Assembly (NCBI GenBank): GCA_002328185.1
Contig: DCWQ01000007.1
Location: 62,001-126,000 of the forward strand
Direction: 5' to 3'
Origin: Dehalococcoidia bacterium UBA2158
GTDB taxonomy: Bacteria > Chloroflexota > Dehalococcoidia > Lucifugimonadales > UBA3495
DNA length: 64,000 nucleotides
Both the position numbers and the translations under genes were made by a program. Positions 35,055 through 42,857 of this stretch are shown in pieces; within the stretch, counting starts at the first letter, position 1; every line of letters begins with the position of its first letter. The notes beneath the pieces are model-generated. The model worked only from the letters and a program-made list of their open reading frames with translations. It was not told the DNA's origin and ran no database searches.

Positions 35055-35756
35055 CTAGTCGTTCACGTCTTTGGGACCCGTGTCTTCGGGGTCGAAATTG
35101 TCGGGGAAAGCGGTCTTGTCGTCCCACTTGGCCAGGGTGAAGTCAGAGCGGTGGAGGCTGGCCTGTTTGAAACTGGCGCCGCGGACGTCGGTGGCGATCC
35201 ACATGGAGTCCCGGATCATGGCTAGGTTGAAGTCGGCACCCGGCATGGTGGCCCGGCTTAGGTCGGCGCCGTTCATATTGGCGGACTGGAAGCGAGCGTT
35301 GGTCATGTCGGCGTTCCTCAGGTCGGCCTCAATCATGTTGGACTGGCTGAAATTAGCCCCTGAGATGTCAGCGCCGATCAGGCTGACCCGGTTCATGCGG
35401 CAACTGGTCAGCACGGCGTCCTTCAAGCAGGCGCCTTTCATGTCGGTCCAGAAGAGATTCACGTTGACGACGGTGGCAGCGGTCAGATCGACGCCGGCCA
35501 TCCCAGCTTGGCCGAAGTCGGCTTCCGAAAGGTCAGCGCCGGACAGGTCAGCGCCGGCCAGATTGGCCCGGCTGAGCCGTGCGCCGGATAGGTTCGCTCC
35601 CTTGAGGTTTGCTCCCCGAATCTTGGTGCCGGCCAGGTTAAGGCCACTGAGGTCGGCGCCTTCCAAATCCAGTTGCACGTCGGGGTTATTCTCGCGCCAG
35701 TTGTCCAGAGCGTCGGGGCCGCTGGAGGCTATTTTCACATGTTCTTGGTTAGCCAA
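35055..35756 (-). CDS. Pentapeptide-repeat protein
   Basis: 233 residues dominated by about 25 A(D/N)Lxx-type pentapeptides (ADLSGLNLAGTKIRGANLKG, ANLAGADLSGADLSEADFGQ) which fold as a right-handed quadrilateral helix. Such proteins may mimic DNA to protect gyrase, or act as scaffolds; there is no evidence for either here. The start is TTG 35756 with GGAGAAGAAA upstream. A terminator separates it from the selenoprotein gene upstream. Confidence 0.88.
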   Translation of the reverse strand: MANQEHVKIASSGPDALDNWRENNPDVQLDLEGADLSGLNLAGTKIRGANLKGANLSGARLSRANLAGADLSGADLSEADFGQAGMAGVDLTAATVVNVNLFWTDMKGACLKDAVLTSCRMNRVSLIGADISGANFSQSNMIEADLRNADMTNARFQSANMNGADLSRATMPGADFNLAMIRDSMWIATDVRGASFKQASLHRSDFTLAKWDDKTAFPDNFDPEDTGPKDVND

Positions 35757-35784
35757 TTTCTTCTCCGAATCTCAGGTTTTCCCA

Positions 35785-35817
35785 TAAAAACACAGCCCAG
35801 GAACTGAACCCAGGCTG
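35785..35817 (-). terminator. Rho-independent terminator after the SelW-like gene
   Basis: On the minus strand CAGCCTGGG and CCTGGGCTG form a nine-pair stem with two G-U pairs around a seven-base loop, followed after four bases by a run of five T. It lies between the SelW-like gene and the pentapeptide gene. Confidence 0.65.
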
Positions 35818-35857
35818 CGTAGTCGATTCCGATGTTCTCTGCCTGCAGGGAAGATGC

Positions 35858-36139
35858 TTAGACTTCTTCCAGATCGAAAATCTTCTCGGCGATGGTCATC
35901 TTCAGTTCATTGACCGTGCCCAAGTCGGGGAACGCCCCGGTTTCCTTGCGGTCGAAGATCTTGTCTCCGTCCAGGTACACTTCCAGCCGTCCTCTGTCCG
36001 ACGGCGTCATCTTGATGGCGATGTCGCCGGGCGCATCGGAGCGGAAAAACTCATTCGCCAACCACGTGGCGACATTAAAGTAGCCTCAACTTACACAGTA
36101 GACTATCTCAGCTTCTACCTTGCCGTGTTCTCCTGCCAT
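35858..36139 (-). CDS. SelW-like (Rdx family) selenoprotein; in-frame TGA read as selenocysteine
   Basis: Read from ATG 36139 the frame gives MAGEHGKVEAEIVYC, then VS, a TGA codon at 36088-36086, then GYFNVATWLANEFF and the Rdx core RLEVYLDGDKIFDRKETGAF. The result is 93 residues with Cys15-x-x-Sec18, exactly where SelW-family proteins have CxxC or CxxU. A strong ribosome binding site (GGAGGA, four bases before ATG) precedes the upstream start. A hairpin follows the TGA (see its own entry). Without readthrough only a start at TTG 36061 is left, which lacks the redox motif. SelW proteins are small thioredoxin-fold redox proteins. The alternative is a nonsense-mutated pseudogene. Confidence 0.85.
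36055..36072 (-). promoter_or_regulatory. Bacterial SECIS-like hairpin
   Basis: In the mRNA TCGCCA and TGGCGA form a perfect six-pair stem around the loop CGTGGT. The loop begins 19 nt after the TGA and has a G in its second position. This agrees with what I recall of bacterial SECIS elements, which lie inside the coding region shortly after the UGA and bind SelB. Confidence 0.65.
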
Positions 36140-36183
36140 TTGGTCCTCCAAAGATGTTTGTGCGCCAGCCCGAAAATGGGGTT

Positions 36184-36609
36184 TTACTTGACGACTGCCG
36201 TGCCGATTCCAACGGCAGTGCGGTTGCCGTCTTGGTTGTTGCAGAACAGGTCAACCGAAACCTTGGTGCCACTGTTTGTCTCTTCGGTGCCGCTAACGGC
36301 CCCGGTGACGGTGATGGTGTCGCCGGCCTTGACCGGCCTCAGGAATTTCAAGTTGACGGTGCCGGTGTAGTTGAACACCTCAGATCCGAAGAACTTGCGC
36401 AGGCTCTCAGCGGCGAAAGTTATGGACATGCGGCCCGAGGCGAGGGTGTACGTGGTGCCCAGCCGTTTGGCGGCCAGCTCGGGGTTGTTGTGGATGTTCT
36501 CCCGGTCAAGGATTCCTGTGGACTCGAACTCAAGGATAGAGGCCTCTGTGATCGATTTCGTGACCGAGGGAATGGCCTGGTCTGGCTTTATTTCAGTTCT
36601 GGATGCCAT
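36184..36609 (-). CDS. MaoC-like hot-dog dehydratase
   Basis: 141 residues with a single hot-dog domain: DRENIHNNPELAAKRLGTTY, ASGRMSITFAAESL, and KFLRPVKAGDTITVTGAVSG. It probably forms an active dimer with the protein encoded just upstream, whose gene overlaps it by 22 bases. The two together resemble the halves of the fused protein at 18965. The substrate is probably an acyl-CoA; it is not known. Confidence 0.82.
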   Translation of the reverse strand: MASRTEIKPDQAIPSVTKSITEASILEFESTGILDRENIHNNPELAAKRLGTTYTLASGRMSITFAAESLRKFFGSEVFNYTGTVNLKFLRPVKAGDTITVTGAVSGTEETNSGTKVSVDLFCNNQDGNRTAVGIGTAVVK

Positions 36610-37016
36610 TTTTTCCCCAACTCGTCAGGCTTCTTCAGTTGATAGGTGCTGAGCTTTTCAAGCAACCGGCCGTCTTCGTCGATGGCGGTTGCTTCAATGA
36701 CTATGTAGGGTTTGTCCCGGCGCAGATATTTGTCGGCGATGCGACCTTTGACGCTGATCTTCTTGCCCACGATCGGCGGGTTGAAGAATTCGACCTCATT
36801 GCCGGCGTTTACCGTGCCGATGGGGTCGTCGTAGACCATAGCGAAGGCGGTGGCATCGTGCTTAACGCCCAGTGTGGGAAAGGGAGCGCCCGGGTCTTGA
36901 ACAGAGGAACGGAATGCGTCCACCATCTCTTGAGTGAGGATGTATTCGTAGGAACCTAGTTCTTCTCCGATCTCGGCCTTGTCGTAATCGAAGACCTTTA
37001 GTTCTGTATCCGCCAT
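36588..37016 (-). CDS. FAS1-like/MaoC N-terminal-type dehydratase
   Basis: About 142 residues: FDYDKAEIGEELGSYEYILT, PTLGVKHDATAFAMVYDDPI, EVEFFNPPIVGKKISVKGRI and YIVIEATAIDEDGRLLEK. This is the structural partner half of double hot-dog dehydratases. I start it at ATG 37016 behind AAGGAGCC. It heads the minus-strand unit MaoC-N, MaoC, SelW-like gene. Confidence 0.82.
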   Translation of the reverse strand: MADTELKVFDYDKAEIGEELGSYEYILTQEMVDAFRSSVQDPGAPFPTLGVKHDATAFAMVYDDPIGTVNAGNEVEFFNPPIVGKKISVKGRIADKYLRRDKPYIVIEATAIDEDGRLLEKLSTYQLKKPDELGKKWHPELK

Positions 37017-37141
37017 TCCTGGCTCCTTCCTGCCCCTGCCGGGCACACTACTCCTACAATACAAACTTTGCCATGGGTAGTCAACGCGACCGGTAGTGAT
37101 GGCGGGGCTGCGCGGGCGTGGCCGGGGGTCTTGCTTTGCCC

Positions 37142-37147
37142 TATAAT
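37142..37147 (+). promoter_or_regulatory. Possible -10 element before the gene at 37224
   Basis: A perfect TATAAT lies 76 bases before ATG 37224. No good -35 box is found at the usual distance. It argues against a start at 37068, which would lie upstream of the promoter. Confidence 0.35.
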
Positions 37148-37223
37148 GTACCGAAGCGTACGCGCCAAGGGCGTGACCGCCTGTAATGGACCCGATCTTC
37201 GCTTTAAAGGCACGGCTTTAGAC

Positions 37224-38054
37224 ATGGACCTGATCTTTGACAATGGCGAATCCCAGAATCCCAGAGGGCATGCCCTGCTCTACTTCCGGGTGGACACGGA
37301 GCCGGGCTCTGTCTATGCCACCTATGTGGTCACGCTGCCGGTCAAGTCTGACCTCACCAAGTACGTCCCTCCCTTCTTGGCGTCCCATCTGGGCAACATG
37401 CCCTTGAGTGAACTGTCGGCGTTCGCCATGCCGCCGGTGCCTGAGGCCGTCAGCTCCTTCGCGGAACTGGAGCGGTTGAGCCAGTTGCGAGGGGATGATT
37501 TGGTCTACGGTGGCAGCATGTTCTCATTCGACCTGGCCAGGATGATGGAGACGGCCACCGAAGCAGTCCAAGCTTATTCCAGCCTCTGTTCCGACGCGCT
37601 GGCGATGACCAGCACCCCGGCCGAAGGCGCCGCCGCGGCCATCAGTGAAGAGCTCAGAGACACCCTGCAAGCTCCCCCGACTGCTGAGCCTGAACCCGAG
37701 CCGGAAGAAGAACCGGACGAGTCACTGAACGTCAATGAAGTCCTCTTCAGTTTCATGAGCGAGAGCGACAAGCTTGGTGAGCTTTCAAAGCTGCTGGGCC
37801 GGTTGCGGTTCGCTGTCGACGGGTCGGATCAGGCAGCCGCGGACGAGGTTAGCGTTGAGATCACCGTGCTCGCGCGCCATCTGCCCGAGAGTTTCAAGGT
37901 GGGCGACTTGTTGGAGGCGGCCAAGGACAACTCCGAGCGTAGCTCGCAATTGGCCAAACTCTACATCGACCGCTGCTTCCGGCTCTCCGTCGGGGAAGAA
38001 ATAGCGGCCACCGAACTGGACGCACAGATCCAGTTGCTAAAGGACCAGGCTTAA
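37224..38054 (+). CDS. Hypothetical protein upstream of recF
   Basis: 277 residues from ATG 37224. The N-terminal 150 residues (MDLIFDNGESQNPRGHALLY, YVVTLPVKSDLTKYVPPFLA) look globular. An acidic Pro/Glu linker follows (PPTAEPEPEPEEEPDE), then a helical C-terminus of about 95 residues (SFMSESDKLGELSKLLGRLR). I do not recognise a family. It lies 83 bases before recF on the same strand, so a shared transcript is possible. Confidence 0.65.
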   Translation: MDLIFDNGESQNPRGHALLYFRVDTEPGSVYATYVVTLPVKSDLTKYVPPFLASHLGNMPLSELSAFAMPPVPEAVSSFAELERLSQLRGDDLVYGGSMFSFDLARMMETATEAVQAYSSLCSDALAMTSTPAEGAAAAISEELRDTLQAPPTAEPEPEPEEEPDESLNVNEVLFSFMSESDKLGELSKLLGRLRFAVDGSDQAAADEVSVEITVLARHLPESFKVGDLLEAAKDNSERSSQLAKLYIDRCFRLSVGEEIAATELDAQIQLLKDQA

Positions 38055-38137
38055 CCGGCGAAGCCGGGTTTTGTATCGAGCCAAGGCGCCAAAATTTGGT
38101 CTATGAAGACTAGGACCAGTGGGAGGAATACGACCGG

Positions 38138-39382
38138 TTGGCTTACCTCTCCCGCCTGCGACTGACCAATTTCCGTAACCTGACTCACCTGGACCTTGGC
38201 TTGTCTCCGGGTGTGACGGTCTACTACGGCCCCAACGCTCAAGGCAAAACCACCCTCTTGGAAGCCGTCTACCTGCTTTGCATCGCCCGGTCGTTCCGTG
38301 CCGAGAATGAACGGGAAGTCGTCAGCTTCGATGCGGCCATTGCCGGTGAGCAGGCCCTTGTCGACGGGACGGTCCAGAAGAACGGCCAGCAACTTCGGGT
38401 GATAATCGGCTACCAGCTAACCCAACGCTCCGGCCGGGAGGGCAACGACCTGGCCTACAACGTGCGCAAGGAGATTCGGGTCAACCGGCTCAAGCACACC
38501 GCCGGTGAGCTCATTGGCCAGGTGAATGCCGTGCTCTTCAGCGCCGCCGATATCGAACTGGTCCAGGGTCCGCCCTCGGGCCGGAGGCGTTTTCTGGATA
38601 TTCTCTTGTCCCAGGCTGACCCCGTATATCTCAAGGGACTGCAGCGGTATCACCGCGTGGTGCAACAACGCAACCAACTACTACGCCTGCTCCGTGAAAA
38701 CCAGGCGGATGCCGACGAGCTGGCCTTTTGGGACGATGAACTGGTGCGTGAAGGGGCCTGGATCACCTGGCGGCGCTACGAAGCCATGCGCGAACTAACA
38801 CCGGCCTGTGTGCGGCAGCACGAAGACCTAAGCGGCCTGGAGGAGACACTGGAAGTCGAGTACCGGCCCAGCGTGCTCCTGGCTGGAGATTTGACCGAGG
38901 TCGAGAACAACTTTCGGGAGGCGCTGGCCGCGGCTTCTTACCGGGAGCGGGCCCGGCCGGTCACGGCAGTAGGCCCACACCGGGATGACTTCAATCTATT
39001 GATCGACGGGGCCGATATGGGCGTGTTCGCCTCCCGGGGCCAAGCACGAACGCTGGCGTTGACCCTCCGGCTGGCTGAGGCGGAGTTCCTGGAGTCGGTG
39101 CGGGGCGAGGGCCCAGTGGTTTTGTTTGACGATGCCCTGTCGGAGATGGATAGTTCCCGCCGGCACCGGCTGCTGGAAAAGGCGACCCGGTACGAGCAGG
39201 TCCTCATCACCACCACCGACCTGGAGCAGGTGAACGGCTTCTTCGGGTCCGAGGCCAACTACTGCCACGTTTTAGGTGGGCAGGTCTGGCCATCGGACCA
39301 GGGCGGGAACGTTGCGGATCGCCAGGCCTCGTATCAAAACGATGGGCAAGAAGCTAACGGGGTTATCGACGAATCGGCGTGA
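38138..39382 (+). CDS. recF: DNA replication and repair protein RecF
   Basis: An SMC-like ATPase that loads RecA at gaps with RecO and RecR; 414 residues. Walker A is YYGPNAQGKTTLLEAVYLL, the signature loop SRGQARTLALTLRLAE, and Walker B VVLFDDALSEMD. GPPSGRRRFLDILLSQ is also conserved. The start is TTG 38138, with GGGAGG about 12 bases upstream. The gene is not next to dnaA or dnaN. The last 25 residues are hydrophilic and atypical. Confidence 0.93.
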   Translation: MAYLSRLRLTNFRNLTHLDLGLSPGVTVYYGPNAQGKTTLLEAVYLLCIARSFRAENEREVVSFDAAIAGEQALVDGTVQKNGQQLRVIIGYQLTQRSGREGNDLAYNVRKEIRVNRLKHTAGELIGQVNAVLFSAADIELVQGPPSGRRRFLDILLSQADPVYLKGLQRYHRVVQQRNQLLRLLRENQADADELAFWDDELVREGAWITWRRYEAMRELTPACVRQHEDLSGLEETLEVEYRPSVLLAGDLTEVENNFREALAAASYRERARPVTAVGPHRDDFNLLIDGADMGVFASRGQARTLALTLRLAEAEFLESVRGEGPVVLFDDALSEMDSSRRHRLLEKATRYEQVLITTTDLEQVNGFFGSEANYCHVLGGQVWPSDQGGNVADRQASYQNDGQEANGVIDESA

Positions 39383-39435
39383 CCGGTGTATACATCAGGT
39401 GGACCATGGGAATAAAGGCGGGGGTTGAGCGATAG

Positions 39436-41658
39436 ATGGCGGTGACCAAAGAAACACTGGACGAGATCGCGCTCTCCAGGGCCGAATACGACCTGATTTT
39501 GGAGCGGCTGGATCGGGAGCCCAACCCTGTTGAATTGGGCATGTTCGGAGCGCTTTGGAGCGAGCATTGTGGCTACAAGCACTCCCGGCCCCTGTTGCGC
39601 CGGTTTAATCAAAACCCCGCCGGGCAAAGGCCCTCCCGTGTTTTGTCCCAGACCGGAGCTGAGAATGCCGGCGCGGTAGACATCGGCGACGGCTTGGCGG
39701 TCGTGTTTAAGGTCGAGTCCCACAACCATCCATCTGCTGTGGAGCCGCTACAGGGCGCCGCCACCGGCGTGGGCGGCATCGTCCGGGACATCCTGGCCAT
39801 GGGCGCCCGCCCCATCGCCCTCCTGAACTCTCTCCGATTCGGCCCTTTGGACGACCCCCAGAATAAGTATCTGTTCCACGGCGTGGTGGACGGCATCTCC
39901 TGGTACGGCAACTGCATCGGTGTACCCGACGTGGCCGGGGAGATCTGCTTCGACGAGTCCTACTCCCAGAACCCGCTAGTCAACGCCATGTGCGTGGGCC
40001 TGGTGCCGGCCGATACCATAGCAACTTCGGCGGCTAGCGAGGTCGATAATGTGATGCTGTTGGTGGGGGCTGGCACCGGACGGGACGGCATTCACGGAGC
40101 ATCCGGGCTAGCATCCCGCACATTCGAGGAAGAAGTGGAGCTCCGCCCGACCGTGCAGGTGGGCAACCCATTTTTGGAGAAAGTGCTCATTGAGGCCTGT
40201 TTGGAGGCACTGGACACCGGCCTTGTGAACGCCATCCAGGACTTGGGCGCTGCGGGACTGACCAGCGCGGCCATAGAGTCGGCGGCCAGCGGCGGCCGAG
40301 GCATCCGCCTGGACATCTCCCAGGTGCACCAGCGAGAAGAGGGCATGAGCCCATACGAGGTGATGCTGTCTGAGTCCCAGGAACGGATGTTATTGGTTGT
40401 TGCGCCGGAGAACGTGCCGGCGATCAAGGCCGTCATGGAAAAATGGGACGTCACCTGCCGGGAGATTGGCGTTATCCTAGCCGAGCAGACCGCTCAGGTG
40501 GCCGTGGGTTCGGAGCTGGTGGTAGACCTACCCATCGGACCCCTATCGGAAGCGCCTCAGTACAGTTTGGAGGGGAAGCCGTCGGAGGAAGATATCCGGC
40601 GTCGCCAGTCGAACCTGGACCTTGTCCCGCTACCCCAAGACGGCCCGCAGGAGACGCTGATACGATTGCTGGCGTCGCCCAACATCGCCAACAAAGAAGG
40701 CGTCTACCGCCAGTACGACCACCAGGTGCAGACCAACACGGTAGTTGGCCCCGGCAGCGACGCCGCGGTTTTGCGAATAAAGGGTACCGATAAGGCCATC
40801 GCGGTGACCATTGATGGCAACGGGCGTCTTTGCCAACTGGACCCGTACCAGGGCGGCCAGATCGTGGTCGCTGAGGTCTGTCGGAACTTGAGTTGTTCCG
40901 GAGCGCTGCCCCTGGCGATCACCGATTGCCTGAACTTCGGCAGTCCGGAGCGGCCCGATGTATACAACCAATTGGAACAGGCCATACAGGGTATCGCCGA
41001 CGCCTGCCGGGTGTTGGAAGTGCCAGTGGTGAGCGGCAATGTGAGCCTGTATAACGAGTCAAGAGGCCAAGCGATCTTCCCCACGCCCGTGGTGGGTGGG
41101 CTGGGCCTGCTGGAAGTGGCCACCAACGCAACCAGGTCTGCCTTCGCCGGAGAGGGGCTTATGGTGGTCCTTTTAGGAGCCGACCCGAGTCTGGTTGATG
41201 TCGATGACCTAGCCGGAAGCGAATATCTGCAACGCATTCACGGGCGAGTAGAGGGCCGCCCCAAGATAGACATCGACCTGGAGAAGAGGGTGCAGGCGCT
41301 GTGTCGCGAGGGGATTGGACAAGGTCTAATCACCTCGGCCCATGATTGCTCCGAAGGCGGTCTGGCGGTGGCACTGGCCGAGTGTTCCATCCAGGGCGGT
41401 ATTGGGTTCAATGGTGATTTTGCGATCGATGATCGCTGGGATGCTGTACTTTTTGGGGAACGGCAATCACGCATAGTTGTTAGCCTACCCGGTGATCTGA
41501 TGAACGCGTTTGTTCCCCTTGCCTCAAGTTTCGGGGTTCCAGTCTTTATTCTGGGTTATACTGGCGGCGACCGGTTCCAGCTTAAAGAGCAGGTCGACTT
41601 GCCTGTATCGCAGATCACCGAAGTGTGGAATAAAGGTCTGGAGGTTGCCAGTGGCTAG
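39436..41658 (+). CDS. purL: Phosphoribosylformylglycinamidine synthase subunit PurL
   Basis: The large subunit (740 residues, small-PurL type) that makes FGAM from FGAR with glutamine-derived ammonia and ATP in purine synthesis. Conserved segments are PNPVELGMFGALWSEHCGYK, FKVESHNHPSAVEPLQGAAT and AHDCSEGGLAVALAE. PurQ and PurS partners are needed for this form and are not in the window. It overlaps the glycosyltransferase start by eight bases. Confidence 0.97.
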   Translation: MAVTKETLDEIALSRAEYDLILERLDREPNPVELGMFGALWSEHCGYKHSRPLLRRFNQNPAGQRPSRVLSQTGAENAGAVDIGDGLAVVFKVESHNHPSAVEPLQGAATGVGGIVRDILAMGARPIALLNSLRFGPLDDPQNKYLFHGVVDGISWYGNCIGVPDVAGEICFDESYSQNPLVNAMCVGLVPADTIATSAASEVDNVMLLVGAGTGRDGIHGASGLASRTFEEEVELRPTVQVGNPFLEKVLIEACLEALDTGLVNAIQDLGAAGLTSAAIESAASGGRGIRLDISQVHQREEGMSPYEVMLSESQERMLLVVAPENVPAIKAVMEKWDVTCREIGVILAEQTAQVAVGSELVVDLPIGPLSEAPQYSLEGKPSEEDIRRRQSNLDLVPLPQDGPQETLIRLLASPNIANKEGVYRQYDHQVQTNTVVGPGSDAAVLRIKGTDKAIAVTIDGNGRLCQLDPYQGGQIVVAEVCRNLSCSGALPLAITDCLNFGSPERPDVYNQLEQAIQGIADACRVLEVPVVSGNVSLYNESRGQAIFPTPVVGGLGLLEVATNATRSAFAGEGLMVVLLGADPSLVDVDDLAGSEYLQRIHGRVEGRPKIDIDLEKRVQALCREGIGQGLITSAHDCSEGGLAVALAECSIQGGIGFNGDFAIDDRWDAVLFGERQSRIVVSLPGDLMNAFVPLASSFGVPVFILGYTGGDRFQLKEQVDLPVSQITEVWNKGLEVASG

Positions 41659-42841
41659 CACACCACTGCGCGTTCTGTTTCTGACCCCCTATTTTCGGCC
41701 CTATCTGGGGGGCATCGAAAGGGCGATAGAACAGTTATCATTCCAGATGCAGCAGTCGGCCTCCATCGAAGCCGTCGGCGTGCTCACCACCAAGTACTCC
41801 TTCCCCCGGCGCCCGCAGCCCGATTGGGATGACCAAGAGACCACCCCCAAAGGTATCTCCATCTTCCGGCTTTCTGGGTTCCCCCGTCGATCCCTCCCGC
41901 TTTACTCGGTCCCGTTGGTCTGGTTCTCACCCCTGCGCCTAAAGAAATACTTGGACGAATTCAAGCCTGACGTGATCCATTTCGTGGGTGACGGCTGGTT
42001 CTGGGGCCACTTTTGGGCGTGGTTCTGGTACCGGGGTCGGGCCCGTTTTGTGTTCACGCCTTCCTATCACCCGCTTCCCCCAAGCAGGTGGTGGTTGAAG
42101 CCCATCAACGCGTTCCTTTCCCACATCGCCGACCGCGTGGTGGCGTTGACCGCCCTTGAGGCGGAGAGCGTCCACCGGGCCTACCGCACGGGCAAGGATA
42201 AGTTGGGAGTGATTGGCTGGGGCGCGTCCATCGACGAGAGATATGGCCAGGCCGCAGAGAAAGACAACCCGCAACTGCGGGATGAACCGGAATCCAGACC
42301 CCTGACGATTCTTTGTGTTGGCCGGGTCGGCAGCCACAAGGGCCAGCGTTGGCTGTTGGACACCTACCTACAGGCCCGGATACATTTTAAGCGTTCTGTT
42401 CGCCTGGTCTTGGTGGGCCGGGATGAAGGCGGCGTCAACGAGATCGAGACGTTTATCGCCCAGTACCATCTTGAGGGAGAAGTGACGGTGATCGGTGAAG
42501 TCACAGACAACGAGTTGGCCGAGTGGTATGCTGAAGCTGACCTATTCACGCTATTCTCCCGTTACGAGGCGTTCGGCCTGGTGTATCTGGAGGCCATGGC
42601 CCACGGCACGCCGGTGCTGACCCACGATGTCGGCGCCAACCGAGAGGTGCTGTTGCAGGGAGCGATGGTGGTCCCAAGGTTCGACCGAGATAACGCCGCC
42701 GGCGAGTTGGCCCGGCTGGTGAACGACGACGCAGCCCGCCGGGAGCTGGGGCATCAGGCCTTGCAGTACGCCCTGGCCGAATTCACTTGGCCAGCGGTGG
42801 CCAAGAAGTACTTGGAAGTCTACTCCGGCACAGCGGCCTGA
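41651..42841 (+). CDS. GT4-family glycosyltransferase
   Basis: A GT-B fold, retaining glycosyltransferase of 396 residues. The N-terminal domain starts LRVLFLTPYFRPYLGGIERA. The C-terminal nucleotide-sugar site shows CVGRVGSHKGQRWLL and the E-x7-E motif in EAFGLVYLEAMAHGTPVLT. I start it at GTG 41651, which overlaps the purL stop; a longer frame upstream only runs through purL. The glycosidase gene follows after 16 bases, so the two probably act on the same glycoside. The sugar donor and acceptor are unknown. Confidence 0.88.
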   Translation: MASTPLRVLFLTPYFRPYLGGIERAIEQLSFQMQQSASIEAVGVLTTKYSFPRRPQPDWDDQETTPKGISIFRLSGFPRRSLPLYSVPLVWFSPLRLKKYLDEFKPDVIHFVGDGWFWGHFWAWFWYRGRARFVFTPSYHPLPPSRWWLKPINAFLSHIADRVVALTALEAESVHRAYRTGKDKLGVIGWGASIDERYGQAAEKDNPQLRDEPESRPLTILCVGRVGSHKGQRWLLDTYLQARIHFKRSVRLVLVGRDEGGVNEIETFIAQYHLEGEVTVIGEVTDNELAEWYAEADLFTLFSRYEAFGLVYLEAMAHGTPVLTHDVGANREVLLQGAMVVPRFDRDNAAGELARLVNDDAARRELGHQALQYALAEFTWPAVAKKYLEVYSGTAA

Positions 42842-42857
42842 GCCTCGAGAGAAGCAC

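Noticed and set aside
35155..35700. Regular short repeats as a possible CRISPR array
   Set aside because: They are the coding repeats of the pentapeptide protein; no spacer structure exists. No CRISPR array was seen in the window.
35071..35787. 238-residue plus-strand open frame opposite the pentapeptide gene
   Set aside because: It is the antisense reading of the repeats; the Ser/Ala/Pro/Arg pattern simply mirrors them.
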